Source: JAFGKM01 sp964403465 (GTDB lineage: Bacteria; Ratteibacteria; UBA8468; B48-G9; JAFGKM01). From it: a stretch of DNA of 23,532 bases. Both the position numbers and the translations under genes were made by a program. The notes beneath the pieces were generated by a model, which saw only the letters and a list, made by a program, of their open reading frames with translations, was not told the origin of the DNA and did no database searches. The stretch spans positions 1 to 23,532 of the forward strand of contig CAYOFY010000017.1 in the NCBI GenBank assembly GCA_964403465.1, read 5' to 3'. Shown in pieces: positions 15,510 through 23,532 of this stretch (the stretch's first letter is position 1; every line of letters begins with the position of its first letter).

Positions 15510-16655
15510 TCAGATTAGTTTCCTTATAAGTTTGTCTTTTTCAACAGGAGAAATACGCATCCTGCGTACAATCTCCCTGAAAAAGATGATGCTTTTGTCG
15601 TAAGTTTTCCTGTCAACGGGGTAGGGGGTTCCATCCTTGCCCCCGTGGGCGAAGGAATATCTTGCAGGGTCCTTGTGGGACGGTTCCGCGCCATAAATCA
15701 CCTCAGATACAAGACTCAGCGCCCGCATTGTTTTTGGACCCACGCCCCTGATTGCCAGGAGGTTCTCGTAGTTTTCTGGTTTCCTCTGGTATACGGTCCA
15801 GAGGATTTTTTCAAGATACCTGTTGTATGAAAAATTTTCATTCATGACCGGGTGTTCCCTGAACTCGGTATTTTTCAGTTCCAGAAAGATGGTCTCGTCT
15901 TCACCGTGCTTCAACGCAGCCATTCTTGACAGTTCTCCGGAATGTTTTCTCAGTATTTTCATATCACTCATCAATCCGGTATATGATGTACTTACCAGTT
16001 CCGTTGACATCTGTCTTGTCCCCTCGCTTTCCTTTGCGGTAAGATTTAAACATCTTTGCCTGCTCTGGCTGGCTATTCCGGAATGCGGCTCGCAGACTAT
16101 ATCCACGGCCTTTTTTGAAAACCAGTGGTATCTTCTTGCCGTGGAATTGCCAGTATTCATCCCCTGCTGTACCACAGCCCATAGACCGTTTCTGGAAAAG
16201 AAAAATGAGTGATGGTATATATTATAACCGTCCTGGATTAAGGAACTGTCAACCTTGGCGACCATCCTGGAATTATAGACAAGTCCGTTAACGCTCCTGT
16301 CCCCGAGAGAAATCCGCTCTCCCCATTGTTGTATCTCATCCGGGGTTTTAAGTGAAGTTTTTCCCTTCCCTCCGCAGATGAAAATCCCGAGCTGTCTCTC
16401 CCTGCCCCTGATAGATTCCTTGAGTGCTGCAGTAAGTATGGTTGTGAGTCCGGAGGCGTTCCAGTCAAAGGCGAGCACCGTGCCGAGAGATTGAAACCAT
16501 ACCGGGTCCGAAATCCTCTCTATGAACTCGTCAGGACCGTATTCCTCCACGATAACCTCAACCATGCTTCTGCCCAGTTTCACCATCCTTTCAAAAAGCC
16601 ATCTCGGACACTGCCCGGTATCAAGAGTGAATGTGGCGATCCCTCTTCTGATCAT
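15510..16655 (-). CDS. DUF763 domain protein
   Basis: The 381-residue protein matches the DUF763 family, with the diagnostic N-terminus RRGIATFTLDTG followed by CPRWLFERMVKLG. The family is of unknown function and found in archaea and scattered bacteria. A helix-hairpin-helix-like segment, LLAIRGVGPKTMRALSLVSE, lies near residues 299-318, suggesting contact with DNA. Its ATG overlaps the stop of the glycosylase gene by four bases, so the two are probably co-translated. This supports a DNA-repair or nucleic-acid role, by position only. No catalytic motif is known to me. Confidence 0.82.
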   Translation of the reverse strand: MIRRGIATFTLDTGQCPRWLFERMVKLGRSMVEVIVEEYGPDEFIERISDPVWFQSLGTVLAFDWNASGLTTILTAALKESIRGRERQLGIFICGGKGKTSLKTPDEIQQWGERISLGDRSVNGLVYNSRMVAKVDSSLIQDGYNIYHHSFFFSRNGLWAVVQQGMNTGNSTARRYHWFSKKAVDIVCEPHSGIASQSRQRCLNLTAKESEGTRQMSTELVSTSYTGLMSDMKILRKHSGELSRMAALKHGEDETIFLELKNTEFREHPVMNENFSYNRYLEKILWTVYQRKPENYENLLAIRGVGPKTMRALSLVSEVIYGAEPSHKDPARYSFAHGGKDGTPYPVDRKTYDKSIIFFREIVRRMRISPVEKDKLIRKLI

Positions 16656-17266
16656 TTTGTCTTCTCTTTGCCTTCCATAACTATGAAGGAGTGGAAGTCC
16701 TGGTACAGTCTGTAATCTCTTTTGCCCAGCCCTTTCTCAAAAAATTCCTGAAGGTGGCTGTATGAGAAATTATCCGTCAATTCAAGTTTTCTTGCAAGCC
16801 TCCGGGTATATTCGTCTATGACAAAAACGGGTTTTTCAAAAGCATACAGGAGAATATCATCGGCCGTTTCATCGCCTATTCCGTTCAGTGAAAGCAGCCT
16901 TTCTCTCAACGCCGGTGCAGGAATTCTTCCTGTCTTGCAAATTCCTCCGCATTCCTTGACGATAAAGGAGGCAAGGGACTTGAGACGTTCTGACTTTATT
17001 TTATAAAAGCCGGAGGGCCTTATGAGATGTTGAAGTTTTTCATCTTCCGTTGAAAGGATTTTTTCCAGACTGTCGGCCGAGGCGTTTTTCAGATTGGCGA
17101 CTGCCAGGCATACATTATTCCAGTTCGCTCTCTGGGTCAGGACGGATTCTATAATAACGGTTTCCTTCTCATTTATTGTCTTGGGTCTTTTGCACCAGAG
17201 CACCCACTGTCCGCCGGGTTCCCCGTGTCTTTCCCTCAGCGCTTCATAAAGGGCATGCACTTTCAT
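16652..17266 (-). CDS. HhH-GPD DNA glycosylase, MagIII/endonuclease III-related
   Basis: The 204-residue protein has the HhH-GPD fold: a helix-hairpin-helix near residues 124-143 (LLSLNGIGDETADDILLYAF) and the catalytic Asp151 in VIDEYTRRL. The lysine used by endonuclease III for AP-lyase chemistry is replaced by Glu133. The C-terminal four-cysteine 4Fe-4S cluster of endonuclease III is absent. Both traits resemble monofunctional 3-methyladenine glycosylase III (MagIII). It would excise damaged bases, probably alkylated purines, in the nucleoid. The ATG abuts the TAG of the GAF-ANTAR gene, and the DUF763 gene overlaps its end. Confidence 0.83.
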   Translation of the reverse strand: MKVHALYEALRERHGEPGGQWVLWCKRPKTINEKETVIIESVLTQRANWNNVCLAVANLKNASADSLEKILSTEDEKLQHLIRPSGFYKIKSERLKSLASFIVKECGGICKTGRIPAPALRERLLSLNGIGDETADDILLYAFEKPVFVIDEYTRRLARKLELTDNFSYSHLQEFFEKGLGKRDYRLYQDFHSFIVMEGKEKTK

Positions 17267-17989
17267 CTATGCCACTGGATGTTGTTTCTTTATTTCGTCG
17301 GTCATGATTATCGCTTCCGCCACTTCCTTCATGTTCTTCCTGTTATCCATGCTGAACTTTCTGAGTTTGTTGTAGGCCTCTTCTTCCGTAATTCCCTCTT
17401 CCCGCATCAGGATACCCTTGGCCTTTTCAATCTTTTTCCTGATGTCTATCTCCTCCTGCAGAACCTTTGTTTTGACCATCAGTTCCGTATTTTCAATGAT
17501 GATGGCCGACTGGTTGGCTATGGAACTGAGTATCTCTATCTCACGTTCGCTGAACTTGTGGGATTTTGCCGTGTATATGTTCAATACGCCTGTGACCTTG
17601 CCCTTTACGCTCATGGGGACGGAAAGCATTGACACCATGTTTTCCCTTATGGCTATATCACGGTGTTTAAATGCAGGTTCTTTCCTGACATCTTTCACCA
17701 TGACCGGCTGGCCCGTTTTTACAACCTTGCCTGCTATGCCTTCAGCTATCTTGAGAGGGGGTTTTTTTAGATATTCGTCGCTTATTGCCTGGCTGGCGCG
17801 GATCTTGATGAGTTTTTCCTTTTCGTCAACAAGCATTATGGAACATATCTTTGAACCGGTCATCTGGGCCGTTACGTTGACGATGAGTTTCAGAATATCC
17901 TCAATGTACATATCAGAGGTCATCGCCCTGCTTATCTCGTAGAGCGCCTTTATCTGTTCATTGAATTCTTTTTTATCGCGGGAACCCAT
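17267..17989 (-). CDS. GAF and ANTAR domain regulator
   Basis: The 240-residue protein has an N-terminal GAF domain (about residues 15-165, with SKICSIMLVDEKEKLIKI and FSEREIEILSSIANQSA). A C-terminal ANTAR domain follows (about 185-235, including KIEKAKGILMREEGITEEEAY). ANTAR proteins bind paired hairpins in nascent RNA and cause antitermination, usually in response to a signal sensed by the partner domain. The GAF domain may bind a small molecule. It is the first gene of the operon with the DNA glycosylase and DUF763 genes. I could not find an obvious ANTAR target hairpin pair in the 115-base upstream spacer. Confidence 0.87.
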   Translation of the reverse strand: MGSRDKKEFNEQIKALYEISRAMTSDMYIEDILKLIVNVTAQMTGSKICSIMLVDEKEKLIKIRASQAISDEYLKKPPLKIAEGIAGKVVKTGQPVMVKDVRKEPAFKHRDIAIRENMVSMLSVPMSVKGKVTGVLNIYTAKSHKFSEREIEILSSIANQSAIIIENTELMVKTKVLQEEIDIRKKIEKAKGILMREEGITEEEAYNKLRKFSMDNRKNMKEVAEAIIMTDEIKKQHPVA

Positions 17990-18017
17990 TTTTTGTGCCT
18001 TTTTAGATGGATGATCT

Positions 18018-18047
18018 ATGATATAACCAAGGTGGGGCCTAAGTCAA
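18018..18047 (-). promoter_or_regulatory. Sigma-70-like promoter for the GAF-ANTAR operon
   Basis: On the minus strand TTGACT (18047-18042) and TATCAT (18023-18018) each match five of six consensus bases, with an 18-base spacer. Transcription would start near 18011, about 22 bases before the ATG at 17989. Confidence 0.45.
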
Positions 18048-18104
18048 TTCAAGGTTTCCATAGAATCTATTCAATACCTGGATGTTCCTGGATTACCATT
18101 CATC

Positions 18105-20183
18105 TCAGGTCTCCGGGGTCTCAACGGCAATATCAAGTACAGTAATCCCCTTCGGAGGAACAATCACCTTGAAGAAAGAACCTTTGTAGAAGTCATCGCC
18201 ATGCCTGAAATCACTCTTTTTAGCCCAATGAACCGGCATCAAAGGAAGGTCTGTCACTGCCCGGATGGATTTGATTTCCGCACCGACATCTATCTTTGGC
18301 TGAACATAAGTGTCCCTGTTATTCAACAGGAATACCCGCCGGAGTCCTTTTTTGACTATAACCATCATAATATTTACGTCCCCACTGTCTGAAAGTATAT
18401 CCGCTGCGTCAGAAGCACTCCTTATTTCCTGCGCACACTGATTCAGAAGTTCGTCCGGAACCTTTTCTCCTGGCAGGTCATCCTGCCATGATATTGCATG
18501 TTCATTTACGGCTGAGACATCGGTATTCCTGTCTTTATTCTCCGCCGGCCGATGTGTGAACTTCCACGTGCTTTTTCCCTGTTTTCGTCCGGGCCGATAT
18601 ACGCCACAAAACCATCCGTCCCTGGTTACGGGAATACCCGGCGGGAATGCTCCTGTGTCAACCGGCTCGCTGCCGACCAGGATAATACGTCCGCCTCGGT
18701 AAGCAAGCACTTTTTCAAATTCCTCTGAAGTCAACAGATGAGGATTAATGACCAGGACGGGACCTTTAACCCTTTTAATATTTGACACATCAGCAATCTC
18801 ATAAACCTGCGCGCCTCTTGCGATTAGATTATAGAGAATTTTATGGACGGACCATTTTCCTGTCTTGAGGTAATTGCTGATCTCTCCTGCAAACAAATTG
18901 CCGGAGACAATCAGGGTTGCTCCGGAGACATCTTCCGGATCAGTCGCAAACCCGGAATCCCATCTTTTCTTGATCCACTCCCACTCCACTCCTGTTATAC
19001 CCGCAGCCAGGCAACCAAGAATGCCGGAAAGACAGCGTTTTGCTGTTGGTCCTTCATACCAGAATATATTGGTGAACGAATAGATTTCCGTTTCAAGAAG
19101 TGGCGGTGCATGCCGCAATACGCTGAATTGTTCGTTGGTGTCGTTGAAAGCATTCATGAGAACCAATCTGGTCTCAGGGACGCAGGCTTTGATGAGCATC
19201 ACCATTGCCATAAAATCATATATCGTACGTGGATGTTTCTCTTTCGCCAGTTCCATCGCGCCGGCTGGCGCCTCTATGATAAAGGCATCAACCCCGATGT
19301 CAGCCAGTATTTTATAGTCAATGCCAAAGCGGTATTTCGATTCGAAAGGGTCTCTCGTCCATGTGCTGTTTAATACAATCTCCTTCTTCATTTCATGCAG
19401 AGTCGCGGTGATTTTCTCCCAGAACCGTCCACTGCGTCTGGTGTGGAATTCAATCCATTCTTTCCGCTTGTTCCCCCATATCCAGGCGGCCCGCCGGGAA
19501 ATGAGTTCAGGACTGGCGCCGCATTTGACTTGAATATCCGGGGGAACGGCGATATTTTCGGACTGGATAAACTGCTCAAACATGTCGTCCGAGAAATCAC
19601 CGGTATATATCGCGAAACGGGGCGGTGCGAATCCATCCCCTCCATGAAAGCCATCAAACCCGTATTCTCTCATCACTCCCGCGACCTGTTGAACAAAAAA
19701 ATCCTCGTAATAACTGCCATCGTTCAATCGCTTGTATGCGCAGACATGGCAGCTGCGTTCACCGGAATATTGAATGCTGAATAATTCGGGATGACTGTCC
19801 GTCCATGCCCGGCGTCTTTTCAGTTTCAGGTAAGCCAGGGCATCAGCGTCTTCCCATAATGACATGCCAAACACGCAGCAGAAAACCTTGATTGATTTTT
19901 TGCGCAACGAAGTGATAAGTGTCTTGAGCTGTTGTTTTGTCCACCGCTGCCTTTTTCTTTCAGCGTTGCGGGGATGCGCGCCATAGGAACAGTAAGACTC
20001 TGGAAAGACCCTGTTGTGCTCCCCGGCTCTATACGAATTGATGAAATCCGGATCGGCGATCAGGATGCTGACAGCATCGGGGATAAAACCGGCATTGCTG
20101 AGAAAATGCTTCACTCCCATGTCGGGTTGCCTGTTATCAAAGCCAATAAGGTCAGTCCACATCCATTTTTCGTAATCCATCAT
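18105..20183 (-). CDS. Uncharacterised large protein with glycosidase-like TIM-barrel features
   Basis: The 692-residue protein is not one I recognise. The N-terminal half contains motifs typical of retaining glycosidase barrels, such as GFDGFHGGDGFAPPR, KEIVLNSTWTRD and GVDAFIIEAPAG, and later GCLAAGITGVEWEW. The middle part (about residues 420-530) looks like a Rossmann-type trimerisation domain as in GH42, including VKGPVLVINPHLLT and GGRIILVG. The tail resembles a beta-sandwich. There is no signal peptide. I prefer the ATG at 20183, which overlaps the YhcC stop as ATGA with GGGAGG just upstream. The next codon is also ATG, with better spacing. The fold is inferred from motifs only. Confidence 0.7.
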   Translation of the reverse strand: MMDYEKWMWTDLIGFDNRQPDMGVKHFLSNAGFIPDAVSILIADPDFINSYRAGEHNRVFPESYCSYGAHPRNAERKRQRWTKQQLKTLITSLRKKSIKVFCCVFGMSLWEDADALAYLKLKRRRAWTDSHPELFSIQYSGERSCHVCAYKRLNDGSYYEDFFVQQVAGVMREYGFDGFHGGDGFAPPRFAIYTGDFSDDMFEQFIQSENIAVPPDIQVKCGASPELISRRAAWIWGNKRKEWIEFHTRRSGRFWEKITATLHEMKKEIVLNSTWTRDPFESKYRFGIDYKILADIGVDAFIIEAPAGAMELAKEKHPRTIYDFMAMVMLIKACVPETRLVLMNAFNDTNEQFSVLRHAPPLLETEIYSFTNIFWYEGPTAKRCLSGILGCLAAGITGVEWEWIKKRWDSGFATDPEDVSGATLIVSGNLFAGEISNYLKTGKWSVHKILYNLIARGAQVYEIADVSNIKRVKGPVLVINPHLLTSEEFEKVLAYRGGRIILVGSEPVDTGAFPPGIPVTRDGWFCGVYRPGRKQGKSTWKFTHRPAENKDRNTDVSAVNEHAISWQDDLPGEKVPDELLNQCAQEIRSASDAADILSDSGDVNIMMVIVKKGLRRVFLLNNRDTYVQPKIDVGAEIKSIRAVTDLPLMPVHWAKKSDFRHGDDFYKGSFFKVIVPPKGITVLDIAVETPET

Positions 20184-21106
20184 AATCCTCCCGGCCCTTT
20201 TCCGATGGAACATCCCTGTGACAGGTTTTTCTTCAACATGTTTTCTTCTATCTTCATTATGACCTGCTGTTTCCGGTTTATCCATTCAGGGGTAACAAGC
20301 ATCTCTTTCGGACAGTCGGCTGTAAGCCTCTGTATCACCATTCGCGGATTCAGATGGCAGAGGAATTGAGAGGTTATTTCAACATATGATTCCAGTTCAA
20401 GTGGCACATATTTCCCTTCGTTGAACATCTTTTCAAGAATGGTCCCTTTTACCACATGCAGCGGATGTATTTTGATGGCATCAATGTCAAGACGGCTGCA
20501 TTCCTTCGCAGTTTCAAGGATATCCTCTTCTGTTTCCCCGGGCAGTCCGATAATGACGTGGGCGCAGATTCTTATTCCCCTGTTTCTGGTAAGTTCCACC
20601 GCTTTCAGAAAATCTTTAAAGGTATGATTCCTGTTGATAAGTTTCAAGGTTCTGTCATGGACTGACTGGAGTCCGTATTCAATCCATACCTCATACTCTC
20701 TCGTGTATCCCTCAATAAGAGAAATTTTCTTTTCATCCACAAGGTCAGGTCTTGTTCCTATGGAAACACCGACTATGTCCTGGAATTTTCTGATTATGTC
20801 ATATCTTTCTTCAAGTATCTTAGCCGTGGCGTATGTGTTTGAATAGGGCTGGAAATAGACCAGGAATTTTTTTGCCCGGTACCGTCTTGTTCCATATTCC
20901 ATCCCCTCCCTGATCTGCTGTTCAACAGGGATATTTTTCTTTCTGACAGGCGGGCTGAATGCGTAGTTTTCACAGAATATACAACCTCTTTTGCTGAGAG
21001 TACCGTCAATATTTGGACAGCTAAACCCGGCATCAACCGTGATTTTGTGCACCCTGCAATCAAACTTTTCTTTTAAATAGTCTGAAAACTTGTAATAGGG
21101 CTTCAT
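20180..21106 (-). CDS. Radical SAM protein, TIGR01212 / YhcC family
   Basis: The 308-residue protein has the YhcC-type cluster site CPNIDGTLSKRGCIFC, providing the three cysteines for a 4Fe-4S cluster, and the barrel segments FQPYSNTYA, SIGTRPDLV, WIEYGLQS, INRNHTF and HVIIGLPGE. The family is conserved but its substrate is unknown. An RNA- or tRNA-linked role has been suspected because of similarity to Elp3. I chose the ATG at 21106, which overlaps the GH2 stop as ATGA and gives the usual MKPYYKFSDY start. The longer reading from 21208 adds a sequence translated out of the GH2 coding region. It sits between two carbohydrate genes. Confidence 0.88.
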   Translation of the reverse strand: MKPYYKFSDYLKEKFDCRVHKITVDAGFSCPNIDGTLSKRGCIFCENYAFSPPVRKKNIPVEQQIREGMEYGTRRYRAKKFLVYFQPYSNTYATAKILEERYDIIRKFQDIVGVSIGTRPDLVDEKKISLIEGYTREYEVWIEYGLQSVHDRTLKLINRNHTFKDFLKAVELTRNRGIRICAHVIIGLPGETEEDILETAKECSRLDIDAIKIHPLHVVKGTILEKMFNEGKYVPLELESYVEITSQFLCHLNPRMVIQRLTADCPKEMLVTPEWINRKQQVIMKIEENMLKKNLSQGCSIGKGPGGL

Positions 21107-23514
21107 TTTACGATGAGAGTCACTTTGTTTCCTGTGAGACCTTCGGATTCCGCATTTATGGTTACCGAACCGGCTCTGGCTTTCAGCGAGCGCAGGTATA
21201 ACATGCATTTTCCGTTGAACGCCCTGCGGTAGTCTGCAAAAAACGGCTCAGTTGATGCTGGATTGCCGTTGTCAATACCGGCTATCTCAGCGGGACCCCG
21301 AATTTTAAAACGGATAAGATTGCCAGCCCGGGGGCAAAGGTTGTTTTTTCCGTCAACAATGGCAGCACAGATGAACGCCATATCATCTCCGTCAGATAAC
21401 ATCTCTTCTCTGTCCGGGGTGAGCCGTATTTCTGCAGGCTCTCCAGCAGTGTATATAATTGTTTCTTTTACAGCCCTTCCTTCGCCGTCGTAGGCGACTG
21501 CCCTGATTTCTCCTGGTTTATATGTTACACCGTTCCAGACAAGGCGGTATCTTTCCATGATATTCTTGTAATTTTTTGAACGTACGCCCTGGGAAACCCC
21601 GTTAACAAAGAGTTCCACGGTATCCCAGCTGCTGTAACAGTGCACCGGAGTGATTTCTCCTTCGCGTCCTGGCCATGTCCAGTGCGGCAGGAGATGCAGC
21701 GTCCCCTTCTCAGCCCAACTGCTCTGGTATAGATAAAACCTGTCTTTTGGTATACCGCAGAGGTCAACAATCCCGAAATATGAACTACGGCTGGGCCATT
21801 CTTCACAATAAGGTGTCGGTTCTCCGAGATAGTCAAAGCCAGACCATACGAATTCGCCCATTATGAAGGGATTTTCTTCAACCCCGCGGAATTCCACGTC
21901 TGGAGGAAGACCCCATGAAGCATACGAGAGGTCGTAACTGTTGACCTGCAGTGTATCGCGTTTCGGATTTCTCTCTTCTCCGACCGGGAAGTAGTACTCT
22001 CCGCGAGTACTTATGGATGAGGCGGTTTCACTGCCGTACATGGGCTTGCCGGGGAGAGTTGAATGATGCTTTGCATAGAACGGGGAGGCATAATTCCAGC
22101 CGGGGATATCAACGGTTGCCGCCAACCTGTTTCTGATTGCCTGTTCAGTGGAATTGAATCCGGAGGTGGTAGGACGCGTGGGGTCTTCTTCCCTGCAGAT
22201 ATTATGCAGGAATGCGGCGGTTTTGGCTCCGTTTCTGGCATCGCCCTGTTCCGGGATTTCATTTCCGATACTCCACATGATCACACTCGGGTGGTTCCTG
22301 TCCCGTCTTATCATTGCCCGTAAATCCTTCTCAGCCCATTCATCAAAAAGAATGTTATAACCGTTTTTGCATTTTGCCAGCCGCCATTCGTCAAACGCTT
22401 CGTCAATTACGAGAAAACCCATCCTGTCGGCAAGTTCCAGCAGTTCCGGGGCAGGCGGGTTGTGGCTGGTTCGTATTGCGTTGCAGCCCATATCCTGAAG
22501 TATGGACAGCTGTCTCCTGAGCGCTTCCCTGTTCACTGCGATTCCAAGGGGGCCCAGGTCGTGGTGCATGCATACGCCTTTCAGGTACACATGCTCTCCG
22601 TTGAGGAAAAATCCTTTTTCGGCATCAAATTTCAGCAAACGTATTCCGAAGGTTGTTTCATGACAATCCACAGTCCTGCCGGCAGACTTTACAAGTGACT
22701 GTAATCTATAGAGTCCGGGTGAATTGACGGACCATAAGACAGGTGAGTTGACGGAGACATGCTGCCTGAAGACACCATTTGTGAGAATATCTTTTGTGCC
22801 TGTTATGGACTTAACATGTTTTCCATCGGGTCCGATAACCCTTGTTTCCAGTTGAACTTTCAACTTTTTGCCCGTATGGTTTTCAAGGGTTGTTCTTATA
22901 TCAACTTCCGCCCTGTTTTTCTTGACGGACGGTGTTGTTACATACGTTCCCCAGTGGGTCACGTGCAAGGGCGACATTATGACGAGACGGACATTCCTGT
23001 ATATACCTGCACCTGGATACCAGCGCGAGGCAAGCGGTTTGTTGTCAACCGATACAGCCAGAATGTTGCGCCCGGGCATGACAGAATCCGTCAGGTCGAA
23101 TGCAAAAGAGGAATAGCCGTAGGGCCAACTGCCAGCATATTTTCCGTTACAGTAGACTTTACTGTGGCTCATAACGCCGTCAAACTCAATCATTGTCCGT
23201 CTTGAGGCAATATTTTCCGGGAGATTGAATTGCAGGCGGTACCATCCCCTGCCGACGTGCGGCAATCCGCCGGTGCGCCCCGTGTGTTCGCTTTTCGTTT
23301 TCTGCCCATCCTGGACGATTGTGGTAATGTGAATGTCGTTTTCCCTATTGAAAGGTCCTCTTATAGCCCAGTCGTGCGGAACGCGAACCGTTTCCCATTC
23401 CGAATCGTCAAAATCCGCATTTGCTATCCCGGGAGCGTCGGCAAGTTTGAATTTCCAGCCATAATCAAGTGTCTCTATTTGCCGGAGAGAGCCGGTTTCT
23501 TTGTTAACAGCCAT
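21103..23514 (-). CDS. Glycoside hydrolase family 2 (beta-galactosidase-like)
   Basis: The 803-residue protein has the GH2 order: a sugar-binding jelly-roll (about residues 10-180), an immunoglobulin-like domain (185-295), the TIM barrel (295-590) and C-terminal beta domains of the DUF4982/GH2_C type. The acid/base is Glu419 in WSIGNEIPEQ and the nucleophile is Glu496 in YGSETASS. Motifs LKGVCMHHDLG and IRTSHNPPA are also as expected. It would remove beta-galactosyl or related units. There is no signal peptide, so it is probably cytoplasmic. AAGGAG lies upstream of the ATG. It is first of a chain of three overlapping genes. Confidence 0.92.
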   Translation of the reverse strand: MAVNKETGSLRQIETLDYGWKFKLADAPGIANADFDDSEWETVRVPHDWAIRGPFNRENDIHITTIVQDGQKTKSEHTGRTGGLPHVGRGWYRLQFNLPENIASRRTMIEFDGVMSHSKVYCNGKYAGSWPYGYSSFAFDLTDSVMPGRNILAVSVDNKPLASRWYPGAGIYRNVRLVIMSPLHVTHWGTYVTTPSVKKNRAEVDIRTTLENHTGKKLKVQLETRVIGPDGKHVKSITGTKDILTNGVFRQHVSVNSPVLWSVNSPGLYRLQSLVKSAGRTVDCHETTFGIRLLKFDAEKGFFLNGEHVYLKGVCMHHDLGPLGIAVNREALRRQLSILQDMGCNAIRTSHNPPAPELLELADRMGFLVIDEAFDEWRLAKCKNGYNILFDEWAEKDLRAMIRRDRNHPSVIMWSIGNEIPEQGDARNGAKTAAFLHNICREEDPTRPTTSGFNSTEQAIRNRLAATVDIPGWNYASPFYAKHHSTLPGKPMYGSETASSISTRGEYYFPVGEERNPKRDTLQVNSYDLSYASWGLPPDVEFRGVEENPFIMGEFVWSGFDYLGEPTPYCEEWPSRSSYFGIVDLCGIPKDRFYLYQSSWAEKGTLHLLPHWTWPGREGEITPVHCYSSWDTVELFVNGVSQGVRSKNYKNIMERYRLVWNGVTYKPGEIRAVAYDGEGRAVKETIIYTAGEPAEIRLTPDREEMLSDGDDMAFICAAIVDGKNNLCPRAGNLIRFKIRGPAEIAGIDNGNPASTEPFFADYRRAFNGKCMLYLRSLKARAGSVTINAESEGLTGNKVTLIVK

Positions 23515-23532
23515 AGCAGTTTTTCTCCTTTT

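Noticed and set aside
17990..18104. ANTAR target hairpin pair upstream of the GAF-ANTAR gene
   Set aside because: The only repeats found (CCAGG units) are direct, not inverted, so they do not form the needed stems.
1..23532. CRISPR array, insertion sequence or phage module
   Set aside because: No regularly spaced repeats, transposase, integrase or phage structural genes are visible.

Overview
The window looks like a chromosomal scaffold from a Gram-negative bacterium. The best lineage clue is the gene at 3475-4245, whose protein starts with a prepilin helix and ends with an H-x9-DG tail, a combination abundant in Lentisphaerota and other PVC-superphylum or neighbouring polysaccharide-degrading phyla. 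The sugar-handling genes (GH2, DUF2961/GH172, xylose-isomerase-like TIM barrel, Gfo/Idh, FG-GAP) fit that lifestyle. The phylum is inferred, not proven. A run of 100 Ns at 12822-12921 is a scaffold gap, and I saw no IS element, phage or CRISPR array.

Layout. 1-413 has no convincing protein gene but holds several strong inverted repeats and two tRNA T-arm-like strings. 414-3326 (minus) is an overlapping ZnuA/ZnuC/ZnuB-type metal importer operon ending in a methyltransferase. 3327-3474 is packed with dispersed palindromic repeats. 3475-4245 (minus) is the pseudopilin-like gene, with another dispersed repeat inside its leader codons and a good promoter upstream. 4390-5502 (plus) is an L-2-hydroxyglutarate oxidase-like flavoprotein. 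5649-8646 (plus) is a tight three-gene sugar module: a GH172-type hydrolase, a TIM-barrel isomerase/epimerase and a zinc-less MDR dehydrogenase. 8665-12783 (minus) is an FbpABC-like importer (fused permease, ATPase, binding protein). After the gap, 12922-13299 (plus) is a truncated GNA1-like acetyltransferase.

13339-17989 (minus) is a compact apparent operon read as GAF-ANTAR regulator, HhH-GPD DNA glycosylase, DUF763 protein, Gfo/Idh oxidoreductase and FG-GAP protein. 18105-23514 (minus) is a second chain joined by ATGA-type overlaps: GH2 glycosidase, YhcC-type radical SAM protein, and a large protein I do not recognise that has features of a glycosidase-like TIM barrel.

The carbohydrate genes plausibly import-side process and oxidise uncommon glycosides, while the two ABC systems bring in metals or another small anionic ligand. 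The least explained parts are the GAF-ANTAR/glycosylase/DUF763 coupling, the 692-residue unknown, and the repeat-built prepilin leader. I did not find a clear-cut new defence or mobile system.
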